Shown in pieces: positions 27,458 to 35,595 of a DNA stretch of 64,000 nt. Position 1 is the first letter of the stretch. Every line of letters starts with the position of its first letter. The translations under genes were made by a program, and so were the position numbers. Source of the stretch: Bacteroidota bacterium (GTDB lineage Bacteria > Bacteroidota > Bacteroidia > NS11-12g > UBA9320); the NCBI GenBank assembly GCA_016124755.1, contig WGNA01000008.1, positions 124,001 through 188,000 on the forward strand. The letters are read 5' to 3'. The notes beneath the pieces are model-generated. The model had not been told where the DNA came from. It worked only from the letters and a program-made list of their open reading frames with translations, and made no database searches.

Positions 27458-27811
27458 GTGAAAATATTTAATAGAGATACTATTAGAGGGCTAATCTTAT
27501 GGTGGGAGATAAATCGCATTCCTCTTTCAATAAATTTATTGATAGCGTGGTATGCATGGGCTGATATTGACAATCATTATAACGGGGCTTTCATAGAACA
27601 AATTGAGTTGCGGCCTTTTCTGTTTATTACTTTGATCATGCTAATTATTTTTAACCTATGCTTAGTGTTAAACTGGATGATAAATGTGTTGATTCATCAA
27701 CTCAGCCCAGTAATTGCCAGGCATTACGCTGGATACGGATTGATAATAGCTTACCTGGTGCCGTGGCTATTTGTGCTTTATGTAATCATATCATGGGAAA
27801 TAAAAACATAA
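27458..27811 (+). CDS. Small membrane protein carried by the cassette
   Basis: The start is GTG at 27458, 23 bases inside the cassette. Stop TAA is at 27809-27811, directly followed by the attC-like site, as in integron cassettes. The 117-aa protein has three or four hydrophobic segments: INLLIAWYAWADI (about 25-37), FLFITLIMLIIFNLCLVL (about 54-71) and GLIIAYLVPWLFVLYVIISW (about 92-112). No family is recognised. Cassette genes are often of unknown function; small membrane proteins are frequent among them. Confidence 0.75.
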   Translation: MKIFNRDTIRGLILWWEINRIPLSINLLIAWYAWADIDNHYNGAFIEQIELRPFLFITLIMLIIFNLCLVLNWMINVLIHQLSPVIARHYAGYGLIIAYLVPWLFVLYVIISWEIKT

Positions 27812-27814
27812 GTT

Positions 27815-27939
27815 GCCTAACACGCGGTGTAGCCAAAGCGGGTTGAAAAGGTTACATGAGCTTTCAGAATACAAATTATCATTATCTCCGTTTTGGAGAT
27901 AGGGACTACCAAGTCCGTTTTTGCGATACAGCCAAAAAG
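27815..27939 (+). other. attC-like recombination site
   Basis: The site starts with the inverse core GCCTAAC (RYYYAAC, 27815-27821), and its core GTTAGGC is formed when 27939 joins 27435. GTTGCCTAAC at 27812-27821 pairs with GTTAGGCAAC across 10 bases. After a 4-5-base unpaired spacer, GG.TGTA..GC pairs with GC..TACA.CC near 27923-27933 with extra unpaired bases, and more pairing follows (CGG/CCG). Two inner hairpins lie in the centre (TATCTCC/GGAGATA and GGACT/AGTCC). This is the layout of an attC: two arm pairs, unpaired spacer and extrahelical bases. Total length is about 131 bases. Confidence 0.72.
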
Positions 27940-28534
27940 TTATATCCTGCTCCAATAAGAGATTTATTGCTTTCTGTTGCGAACGAAGACGTTTTCAAAT
28001 CCTGTTGGACTCAGAAAATTCAAGATGAATGGTATAATAATCCTTTGCTAAATCGCCCGGATTTAAAACGATCACAATTAGATGAAACTATCAAGGCAAT
28101 GAACGTGGCATTTCCGGAGGCAAACCAAAACAGATATAGTTTACTATTCAAAAATATTAATCTTCTGGATCCCGATGACCGACATGTTGTTGCTGCAGCA
28201 ATCAGGGCAAAAGCAAACTATTTAGTAACCTATAATCTCAAGGATTTTCCCGAATTGTATCTGAATGAATTTAACATTTCCGTTCAACACCCGGATATTT
28301 TTCTGACCAACTTATTTGAGCATAATAACAAAGCCGTATCGACTGCCTTCGTAAAAATGGTTAATCGGTTAAAGAACCCGCCTAAAACGGCAAAACAGGT
28401 TTTGGAAATCTTAGCGAAACTTAGTTTGAATTCATTTACTACAAGGCTGAGAAACGAAGAATGAAAATGTGACTTCCCTCAATTCCAAAAAAAATCCAAA
28501 TTGCCTTTTAGTGTTGCCTTCAAATTGAATTCAC

Positions 28535-29002
28535 ATGAGATCAACACTTAGTTTTACGGGAGTTTTGATGTTGCTGGCAGCAGCGTGTAATCAAAACACT
28601 TTAAATGTTCCCGTTGCGGTAGAGAAAGCTTTTCACGAACAATTCCCGGATGTAAAAAATGTGAAATGGGAACTGGAAGAAGAAGATGTTTGGGAAGCTG
28701 AATTTACAGATGCAGACAATGAAAAGTCAGCCGAATTTTCGTCGGATGGTGTCTGGATTGAATCGGAAATGACCATAGGTTTTGACGAACTCCCGACAGA
28801 TTTACTGAGCACACTCCAGAAAACTCACGAAGACCTCAGTATAATGGAAGCTGAGAAAATCTGGAGAAAAGGCGGTGTTTATTATGAATTCGAAGCGATG
28901 GGTGCAAAAAAATCCTACGAAATTTTATTGGATTCAAACGGAAGAGAAATAGAATTTAAGCAGGTGGATTCTACCTATGTTAATGAAGACGATGAAGATT
29001 AA
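28535..29002 (+). CDS. PepSY-like lipoprotein
   Basis: A signal peptide ends in a lipobox LAAAC at about residue 18. The mature part has two PepSY-like repeats typical of the Bacteroidota PepSY-like family: VEKAFHEQFPDVKNVKWELE..VWEAEF and LSTLQKTHEDLSIMEAEKIW, ending with YEILLDSNGRE. These proteins are periplasmic and may inhibit or bind proteases or metals; no role is proven. Its stop overlaps the start of the TonB-dependent receptor, so both are co-translated. Such a pair with a two-component system is a recurrent arrangement. Confidence 0.88.
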   Translation: MRSTLSFTGVLMLLAAACNQNTLNVPVAVEKAFHEQFPDVKNVKWELEEEDVWEAEFTDADNEKSAEFSSDGVWIESEMTIGFDELPTDLLSTLQKTHEDLSIMEAEKIWRKGGVYYEFEAMGAKKSYEILLDSNGREIEFKQVDSTYVNEDDED

Positions 29003-31403
29003 TAAATTTTTAACTCTGCTGATTCCAATACTTCTTTGCGCCTTTAATACTAATGCGCAAAGTGTTACACTTACCGGAAAAATTGTTGATTCTAAAAGCA
29101 AGGAAATGCTGGCGTATGCCGGTGTAATCCTTAAAACACAACCGGATTCTGTTTTTGTTTCCGGAACCATTTCCGATAGCAATGGGATTTTTTCATTAAT
29201 CAATATTAATCCCGGCCGATATTTTATTTATGTTGAATACGCGGGTTTTTCGCCATTAAAAAGGGAAGTATTTGTGGGTTCTAAAAGTCAGTATTTAAAT
29301 GTCGGAGAGTTGTTTCTCGAGCCGAATGACGCAATACTGGGAGCCGTGGAAGTCGGAGGGAAGAAGGGAGAAGTAGCGGCGAGAATGGACAAAAAAACGT
29401 ATGATCTGAAAGACAATATTTCGCAGTCGGGTGGTTCGGTAACACAGGCAGTTCAGAATCTTCCCGGAATCAGTATTCAGGACGGAAAAATTTTGCTCAG
29501 AGGAAACAGTAATGTAATTATTCTGATCGATGGCAAACAAACAGCCATCACAGGTTTTGGCGGTCAAGGCGGACTCGATAACATCCCGGCTTCATCTGTC
29601 GAGAGAATTGAAATAATTAATAATCCATCTTCAAAATTTGATGCTAACGGAAATGCCGGAATTATTAATATTATTCTAAAGAAGGAAAAAAACGACGGTC
29701 TGCATGTAAAAGGTTCCATGGGCGGCGGAGTGGGTGCCTGGTGGGTTCGACACGGAAATCTTCCGGATATCCGGCCGCAATACACGATGACTCCTAAAAT
29801 TAATCCGTCGGTTTCTCTGAATTACCGCAAAGACAAAGTCAACGTTTTTTTTAATGCAGATGATTTGTACACGCATTCATTAAATAAAAATGAATTTACA
29901 ACCCGTTATTACGACGACGGCACTTTGATTCGTCAACAGTTAAAGCGAAACCGGAATACCAATTTTGTAACTTCCAGAATAGGTCTGGATTATAATCCGA
30001 ATGCGCAGAATTCCTTTGTGATTTCCGGCATGTTTGGTTCCGAAAAAATTCTGGATCGGGGCGACGAGCCTTTCTTTAGCGGTAATCTGGAAGAACGATT
30101 CCGGTTGTGGCAATTTCTGGAAGATGAATTAAAAACTACGGCAATGGCAACTGCGGTTTGGCGACATAATTTTAAAGAAGCAGGACATCACGTTGAATTC
30201 AGTTACAATTACACATTTCACCGCGAGAACGAACGGTATTATTTTAAAAACACCATGCCGACCTTTATCGGAAATGATTCCTTTAAATTATTGTCGGATC
30301 AAAAGGTTTCCGATTTTATGCTGGATTATTTTCGTCCGACCAAACACGGAAAATTTGAATCCGGACTAAAATTCAGAAAAAGGGCTATTCCAACGAACAT
30401 GCATTTTCAACCGGGCCTGAATTCCCCGCTTGACGTAAATGCAGGAGGAAAGGCGACTTATGAAGAAGTGATTCCGGCAGCTTATGCAAATTACGTTTTT
30501 GAAAAACCGACGTATGAAATGGAAGCCGGTTTGCGCGTGGAATATGTTTCGGTTAATTATCTGGTGAACCCTAATCACAATACCTATAAAAGCGATGGTT
30601 ACAATTATCTGCAGCCTTTTCCCTTTTTGCGATTGGCTAAAAAATTAGGTGAAAATAAAAAACTCACATTATTTTTAAACCGAAGAGTAGATCGGCCGCA
30701 GGAAGTGGATATCCGTATATTCCCTAAGTACGACGATGCGGAAATTATTAAAGTTGGAAATCCTGCGCTAAAACCCCAGTTTACAAATTCAGCGGAATTG
30801 GGTTATAAGTCATCGTGGGACAAAGGTTATCTTTTCCTTTCGTTATATGGAAAACAAGTGAACGGCACAATTACCCGGATTTCTTCCACCGTTCCCGGCA
30901 GTACGTTGATATACGCTATTTTCCAAAATGTAAATTCCAGTATAAACAGCGGAATTGAAATGGTATTTGAACAAAAGATTTCCAAAAAGACATCTGTAAA
31001 TCTGAACGGAAATATTTATTACAACCAGATCGATTCTTTTTCTGTGCATAATCTCTATCCTACACCGAATGATTTTCATGCAGATCAGCAGCAGATTTAT
31101 TCCGGAAACCTGAAATGCAACATTAAAACTACACTCGGGAAAAGTACCGAAATGCAGGTTACTTTTATTTATCTGGCGCCGGATATCATTCCGCAGGGAA
31201 CAATCAGCTCACGTTATGCAGTAAATCTGGGATTAAAGAAAATGGTGAGTAGCGGAAAAGGAGAGTGGTACATTAATGTTTCCGATTTATTCAATACTAT
31301 GATTGTTCGTAAGACCATTCAGGGCGACGGATTTTATTATACGATTTCCGATTATCAGGAAACACAATCCCTGAGATTCGGTTATAAATATACATTTCGT
31401 TAA
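28992..31403 (+). CDS. TonB-dependent receptor (outer-membrane β-barrel family)
   Basis: ATG at 28992 gives a clean signal peptide (FLTLLIPILLCAFNTNAQ); earlier in-frame ATGs at 28977 and 28983 are possible. Domains in order: carboxypeptidase-regulatory-like (about 22-105), plug (about 115-220, with LPGISIQDGKILLRG and VERIEIINNPSSKFDANG), and a large barrel to a terminal aromatic/Arg end (YKYTFR). It would use TonB-ExbBD energy to import a siderophore, metal complex or oligomer, or act as a peptide receptor. Ligand unknown. It overlaps the PepSY-like gene. Confidence 0.93.
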   Translation: MKINKFLTLLIPILLCAFNTNAQSVTLTGKIVDSKSKEMLAYAGVILKTQPDSVFVSGTISDSNGIFSLININPGRYFIYVEYAGFSPLKREVFVGSKSQYLNVGELFLEPNDAILGAVEVGGKKGEVAARMDKKTYDLKDNISQSGGSVTQAVQNLPGISIQDGKILLRGNSNVIILIDGKQTAITGFGGQGGLDNIPASSVERIEIINNPSSKFDANGNAGIINIILKKEKNDGLHVKGSMGGGVGAWWVRHGNLPDIRPQYTMTPKINPSVSLNYRKDKVNVFFNADDLYTHSLNKNEFTTRYYDDGTLIRQQLKRNRNTNFVTSRIGLDYNPNAQNSFVISGMFGSEKILDRGDEPFFSGNLEERFRLWQFLEDELKTTAMATAVWRHNFKEAGHHVEFSYNYTFHRENERYYFKNTMPTFIGNDSFKLLSDQKVSDFMLDYFRPTKHGKFESGLKFRKRAIPTNMHFQPGLNSPLDVNAGGKATYEEVIPAAYANYVFEKPTYEMEAGLRVEYVSVNYLVNPNHNTYKSDGYNYLQPFPFLRLAKKLGENKKLTLFLNRRVDRPQEVDIRIFPKYDDAEIIKVGNPALKPQFTNSAELGYKSSWDKGYLFLSLYGKQVNGTITRISSTVPGSTLIYAIFQNVNSSINSGIEMVFEQKISKKTSVNLNGNIYYNQIDSFSVHNLYPTPNDFHADQQQIYSGNLKCNIKTTLGKSTEMQVTFIYLAPDIIPQGTISSRYAVNLGLKKMVSSGKGEWYINVSDLFNTMIVRKTIQGDGFYYTISDYQETQSLRFGYKYTFR

Positions 31404-31425
31404 TAATGTATAATATAGGTTTAAA

Positions 31426-31575
31426 TGCTTCTCCGTTTGGATAGAGCACGATTGTAGATCGGTTAGAGATCAATATACAAACTCATTTCTTCTTACTTTT
31501 TTCTTGATAAAAAAGTAAGCAAAAAATCAAGTCGGAAAGAAAGCTGCCCAAACGCCCTTTCTCATTTGTTGAAAA
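31426..31575 (+). repeat. 150-bp dispersed repeat, copy 2 (matches 2481-2630)
   Basis: Aligned without gaps to 2481-2630. The hairpin is ACTTTTTT-CTTGAT-AAAAAAGT (31495-31516), one pair longer than in copy 1. It starts 22 bases after the receptor stop and ends next to the stop codon of the convergent flavoprotein gene. Its position suggests a shared terminator for both strands. Confidence 0.8.
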
Positions 31576-32796
31576 TCAGGGCAGCCAGGAATAGCCGTGA
31601 CGGTTCTTCCACAAGAAATATTTTTCTAAGGCTATTTTACCCCAGTCGTTAAAAATATTGGGAAGTATTATCGCAAATTGTCTCGGACGGAAGAGGTGAT
31701 TCGCCAAAAGATAAACTTCTTTGTGTCCGGCATCCATAATGCATACCGCCGGAATTCTTCCCCAGGATTTGCTGATTAGTTTGCTTTCTCCGTTGATTAA
31801 CCGAACGATGTTATCGGCAACAATTTTTCCGGTAACATCGCTCGGATAACCGGTCTTCGGAACACCGTAAGCTGTTTTGGTAATTATGAATGGAGGTTTA
31901 ACCTGAACGGCCATTCCCGCAGCGAAAACATTTTTATAGGTGTGATGTTGATAGGTTCCGTCGGTTTCTACAAATCCTTTTTCATCAACCAATTCCGGAC
32001 TTTTTTTCATCACTTCGGCACCTTCAAACGGAGGCATTAACATGGCCATTTTGAAATCGATGGTATTTCCGTTTTTCAAAATGATTTTATGGCTTTCGAT
32101 TCTTTCGATGCTGGCATCAACCAAATAATGGATGTTGTACATTTTCATAAAAGCCTTTAACATGCCTTCACCGCCGGGCATTCCGTCGATTCCGAAATTT
32201 CCCAGATACGGTTCCGGAGTTATCCAGTAGAGATCAACTTTGTCACGCACATTTCTCCTTCGAAGTTCTTTGTCCATGTTAAAAAGGTATTCATAAGCGG
32301 CACCCATGCAACTTGCCGATTGCGTTGCTCCAACCACAACCGGTCCGGGATCCTGAACGAGTTTTTCGAATTCTTCCCGGGTTTTCATGGCTAATGCAGG
32401 AATTACAATGTTCTGCACGTTTTCATATTTAGGATTTAATCCGTCAACAATGTCGAGATTCATGTGGATTCCGGTGGCACAAACCAAATAGTCATACGAT
32501 AATTCTTTGCCATCGGCCAGATATACGGTGTTTGCAACGGGGTCTACCCTGTCTGCACCGACTTCCAGAAAAACGATTTCTTTTTCCTCATAAATCGGGC
32601 GAACATCGAACCGGATGTCTTTGAGTTCTCGTCTTCCGAAAGGAACCCAGATGAGAGAGGGAACATACAGAAAATCGTGGGTTGGAGAAACAACGGTGAT
32701 TTTAACGTTCTTTCGTTTTTTACCGAGCTTTTTGTGAATCTGAAGTGCGGCTGTAAATCCGGCGAAGTTGGTTCCGAGTACGACAATGTTTTTCAT
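31576..32796 (-). CDS. SQR/NDH-2-like FAD-dependent oxidoreductase
   Basis: ATG at 32796 (MKNIVVLGTNFAGFTAALQI) starts exactly at the Rossmann βαβ; the frame stays open for 31 extra residues but is not typical. Further motifs are YDYLVCATGI, VVVGATQSASCMGAAYE, and VFAAGMAVQVKPP. This pattern is that of the sulfide:quinone oxidoreductase / type-II NADH dehydrogenase family. SQR-type redox Cys positions cannot be fully verified by eye; CMGAAYEY carries one. It likely passes electrons to the quinone pool at the membrane surface. The 150-bp repeat directly follows the stop. Confidence 0.8.
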   Translation of the reverse strand: MKNIVVLGTNFAGFTAALQIHKKLGKKRKNVKITVVSPTHDFLYVPSLIWVPFGRRELKDIRFDVRPIYEEKEIVFLEVGADRVDPVANTVYLADGKELSYDYLVCATGIHMNLDIVDGLNPKYENVQNIVIPALAMKTREEFEKLVQDPGPVVVGATQSASCMGAAYEYLFNMDKELRRRNVRDKVDLYWITPEPYLGNFGIDGMPGGEGMLKAFMKMYNIHYLVDASIERIESHKIILKNGNTIDFKMAMLMPPFEGAEVMKKSPELVDEKGFVETDGTYQHHTYKNVFAAGMAVQVKPPFIITKTAYGVPKTGYPSDVTGKIVADNIVRLINGESKLISKSWGRIPAVCIMDAGHKEVYLLANHLFRPRQFAIILPNIFNDWGKIALEKYFLWKNRHGYSWLP

Positions 32797-32979
32797 AACT
32801 GATTGCTTTTTAAGAATCATTAATCCGTAATTTCGGATAGTGATTCCGGGGACAAAGCTATGTTTGCCAGGAAGAGCGAAACATGACAATGAGCAGGAAA
32901 AACGGTGATTGTTGAATGATGTCTCTTAACTCAAAAATTAAATTTTATTAACCGAAAAGAAATATTAGAAAGATTGGAG

Positions 32980-34014
32980 TCACAGATCGGGAAGTTGATA
33001 TAAATAATTGCTTTTCAAACCTTTTATAGTGTTGAAGTTAAATACAACATTAATCTGTGCAGTGAGAAATTGTTCATCAGAATTCTTCAGAAATTTATAT
33101 CCGACTACCAGATTTGATTGCAGAATATTGTACAGATTGAATCGGTTATAAATGCCTGTAATTAATTGCAGTTCAGTAAAAGTTTTTTGAGTATTGGTAA
33201 TTCCCGGGCCAAAACTATATCTTCTTTTATTTAAGAATCTGGTGTAATAAACGGTGTTTAGTGAAAATAAATGTACGGATGAAATCTGCATCGGTAAATC
33301 CACGTGAACCCATCGCTTACCAGAATTTTCATATAAAGCATGAATTAGAATTCCACGTGAATAATGTTCCGCCAGTTTTATTTTATGAATCAACTGAAAT
33401 GATTTGCTGATCGGGAATTTAGTTTTAATTCCATTCGCATTAAAATCAATCGGTCTGTTTATGTGGTTAATGGAAAACCCAAAGACCGAATGCCGTAAAC
33501 AAAGCAACAAACCGGATCCGGCATTAATCGCTTTGGTATTAAACCGATAACCTTTAATGGAATTAGAAGATGTTAAAAGGTGATTATGAATAAATGCATC
33601 TGTATTAACATCTGTTTCCTGCCAACCGATTTTAACGCCGTACCTAAGATAAATATGGCTCCCCGGTTTAATCGGTATCGGATAACCAGAGATGTACAGA
33701 TTTAATGCTTGTATTCCGTATCCTGATTTCTCGTTTCTGCAATTAATGGTTAACCCCGGATTTATGTATCCGAATTTTGTGCATTTTTCAATGTGCAATT
33801 GGTTTAAAGGAGATGAGCATCGATTGTCGAACTGAACAAGATGCGATGCGGAATAGTAGAGAGCTTTATTCGACACTCCGCAGTTAAATGCCGGATTGAA
33901 GTTGATCAGACTTTGAATGTTAACGGGAATCGGGGAAGCAAGCTGTGCCTTACAATTAGTGTTAATGATGAGAACAACACATTGCGATATAAAACCCAAT
34001 AACCTTAACTTCAT
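32980..34014 (-). CDS. PorP/SprF-family type IX secretion membrane protein
   Basis: The 344-aa protein has a signal peptide (FISQCVVLIINTNCKAQ) followed by the family-like NFNPAFNCG segment, and repeated amphipathic strands (GYGIQALNLYISGYP, RYGVKIGWQE, YSFGPGI). PorP/SprF proteins are outer-membrane barrels that help secrete or retain T9SS type B cargo. Here no type B partner lies next to it; the nearest one is the PKD protein 15 kb away. It may act for distant cargo. The sequence is divergent from PorP itself, so the exact subfamily is uncertain. Confidence 0.78.
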   Translation of the reverse strand: MKLRLLGFISQCVVLIINTNCKAQLASPIPVNIQSLINFNPAFNCGVSNKALYYSASHLVQFDNRCSSPLNQLHIEKCTKFGYINPGLTINCRNEKSGYGIQALNLYISGYPIPIKPGSHIYLRYGVKIGWQETDVNTDAFIHNHLLTSSNSIKGYRFNTKAINAGSGLLLCLRHSVFGFSINHINRPIDFNANGIKTKFPISKSFQLIHKIKLAEHYSRGILIHALYENSGKRWVHVDLPMQISSVHLFSLNTVYYTRFLNKRRYSFGPGITNTQKTFTELQLITGIYNRFNLYNILQSNLVVGYKFLKNSDEQFLTAQINVVFNFNTIKGLKSNYLYQLPDL

Positions 34015-34066
34015 AGTTGCACAGCTGCAAGATAAAGCGGATCGGGTATTCCGGAAAAGAGGATAA

Positions 34067-34261
34067 TTAAATCTCTGCCTGCAAACACAACGTCTGGCAG
34101 AGAAAATCTGCCATTACTGCATCTACCGTATTTTCGGGAACACGCAACAACCTACCGGAAAGAAAGTACTTTCGGTTTTCGGATTTTACGGACTTAATAC
34201 CACCTGCCGGATCAAACTGATCGAGCAGTTTCTTTCGGTATGCTTCTGAATTTTTCTTCAT
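34067..34261 (-). CDS. Possible small protein (64 aa)
   Basis: A short frame, MKKNSEAYRKKLLDQFDPAGG to CQTLCLQAEI, lies in the 640-bp gap between two divergent genes. It has a plausible helical start and two Cys near the end but no match that I recognise. The longer frame to 34336 is less likely. It could be chance. Nothing else in 34015-34658 is supported except the palindrome at 34592-34617. Confidence 0.25.
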   Translation of the reverse strand: MKKNSEAYRKKLLDQFDPAGGIKSVKSENRKYFLSGRLLRVPENTVDAVMADFLCQTLCLQAEI

Positions 34262-34591
34262 TCTTACTGTCGGATGGATCACACGCCAAGAATCTTCTGA
34301 CCAGTAAAAAGGAGAAACGTGATAAGAGAAAAACAACAGGCACTTATTCTTTGTCTACCACACGAACCATCCTTATTTTGTTCCGGAATCACTTCCGGAT
34401 TTTGCCAAAAAAGTCGACAACTTTACAACACATCCGAGACTAAGACAAGAGTTAGGCTTGTCATATTTTGTGCATCCCGAACTTCGGATACCATTTTTCT
34501 CCCGTTAATTTTTCAGAAATCACTTTACGGGATAATCCATCGAATTGGTTTTACACTTATCAAGTATGAGGTTTTTCGCAAAATCCTTCTC

Positions 34592-34617
34592 ATTAATGCG
34601 GAAGACTTCGCATTAAT
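34592..34617. promoter_or_regulatory. 26-bp palindrome upstream of the coiled-coil membrane protein
   Basis: ATTAATGCG (34592-34600) and CGCATTAAT (34609-34617) are perfect inverted 9-base arms around GAAGACTT. Immediately after is TAGCTTTG (34621-34628), which fits the Bacteroidota -7 element. The palindrome covers the space where the -33 element would be, so it looks like an operator for a dimeric regulator. No regulator is identified. Confidence 0.5.
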
Positions 34618-34658
34618 ACATAGCTTTGTAAAATTCCTAGTAGAGAGACTTTTATTGT

Positions 34659-35588
34659 ATGACACTTAAAAACGAAGAGAAGGATAAGAGAAGCAGATTA
34701 TACCTTTTTATCATCATCATCGCCTTATTTCTGGTGAACGGTATTCTGATCTACAACCTGATCAGCAGCGACCGGGAACTTACTAAAACTAAAGAAGAGA
34801 AAGTTGACCTTACCGATCAGGTAGATCATCTCAATACCGAATTGGATAAGATTCAGCTTGAGTTGGATGACTACATGGGCAAAAACCAACAACTCGACTC
34901 TATCATTGATATCCGCAATTCGGAATTGGCCGATAAGGTTGCCGAACTCCGTGCTGCGGTTAATTCTAAAAATATCAGTGAGGCACGAATCCGTCAATTG
35001 CAAAAGGAAATTGAAGGACTTAAATCGATCCGGGATCAATACATTGCTCAGGTAGATTCTTTAAGTCGCGAAAACCAGTTTTTGAAAGACGACATTTATG
35101 CTAAGGAACAAGAAATAAAAAGACATCAGGATACTGAAGATGCTTTAGCTCAGGATCTGATGAGTGCTAATGAAAAAGTAAGAATCGGTTCTATTCTGAA
35201 AGTACAGTTTATGGAAGCCTATGCTGTGAAAGTGAAGGGTACCGATAAAGAAAAGGAAGTTACCAAGCTGAGCAAAGCTGATAAAATCAAGATTCATTTT
35301 ATTATTGGCAAAAACGATGTTGCTGAACCGGGACAGCGAACGGCTTATCTTAAAATTATAACACCTTCTAAAGCAACTCTGCATAACGAAGAGCGCGGAT
35401 CCGGAAAATTTAAATACAAAGGAGAAGAATCTCTTTACACTGCGAAACAAGCTTTCCAATTCAGAAACAGCAACGAAGAGATTACCTTTTATTGGGATAA
35501 ATCTCCGGCTATGATCACGGGTGATTACGAAGCGTATATTTTCTGCGAAGACGAAATCATCGGTCAGGCTAAATTTTCACTGAAATAA
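34659..35588 (+). CDS. Membrane-anchored coiled-coil protein
   Basis: The 309-aa protein has one N-terminal membrane helix (LYLFIIIIALFLVNGILIYN, about 14-33), about 140 residues of coiled coil (heptads from TKTKEEKVDLTDQVDHLN to YAKEQEIKRHQ), and a C-terminal β-rich domain (residues about 185-309). The last part (YLKIITPSKATL, EITFYWDKSPAM, GDYEAYIFCED) is conserved in Bacteroidota proteins of unknown function. It is likely anchored in the inner membrane with the coiled coil and β domain in the periplasm. The SDR gene follows 7 bases later, so they may be co-transcribed. A palindrome and -7 box lie upstream. Confidence 0.82.
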   Translation: MTLKNEEKDKRSRLYLFIIIIALFLVNGILIYNLISSDRELTKTKEEKVDLTDQVDHLNTELDKIQLELDDYMGKNQQLDSIIDIRNSELADKVAELRAAVNSKNISEARIRQLQKEIEGLKSIRDQYIAQVDSLSRENQFLKDDIYAKEQEIKRHQDTEDALAQDLMSANEKVRIGSILKVQFMEAYAVKVKGTDKEKEVTKLSKADKIKIHFIIGKNDVAEPGQRTAYLKIITPSKATLHNEERGSGKFKYKGEESLYTAKQAFQFRNSNEEITFYWDKSPAMITGDYEAYIFCEDEIIGQAKFSLK

Positions 35589-35595
35589 TTTTCGG

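Larger units (their letters stand above)
27435..27939 (+). mobile_element. Integron-type gene cassette inserted at a secondary site
   Basis: The insert begins TTAGGCAAC and ends CCAAAAAG, directly bounded by GTTA at 27434-27437 and 27939-27942. This fits integrase crossover between G and TT in GTTRRRY (here GTTAGGC when the cassette is closed into a circle). It holds one short gene that starts 23 bases inside the left end and stops just before an attC-like site. It has the size and order of a mobile cassette. There is no integrase or attI nearby, so this appears to be a one-off insertion into a non-integron site. The call rests on the structure of the ends and the restored toxin frame. Confidence 0.8.
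27393..28464 (+). pseudogene. PIN-domain (VapC-like) toxin gene interrupted by a 505-bp insertion
   Basis: The 5' piece (27393-27437) codes MSNSKIIAILDACVL, the start of a PIN toxin with its first catalytic Asp. The 3' piece (27943-28464) codes YPAPIRDLLLSVANEDVFKS and the rest, including DPDDRHVVAAAIRAKANYLV and TYNLKDFPE, up to a normal end. Joining them gives a canonical ribonuclease toxin (about 189 aa). The insertion of 505 bases also shifts the frame, with stops. An ATG at 27856 inside the insertion could start a protein containing the 3' piece with 29 foreign residues. That product would lack the first catalytic Asp and is expected to be inactive. Confidence 0.93.

Noticed and set aside
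34240-34669. Plus-strand open frames before the coiled-coil membrane protein
   Set aside because: They overlap the palindrome and promoter region and have no recognisable domain or start context.
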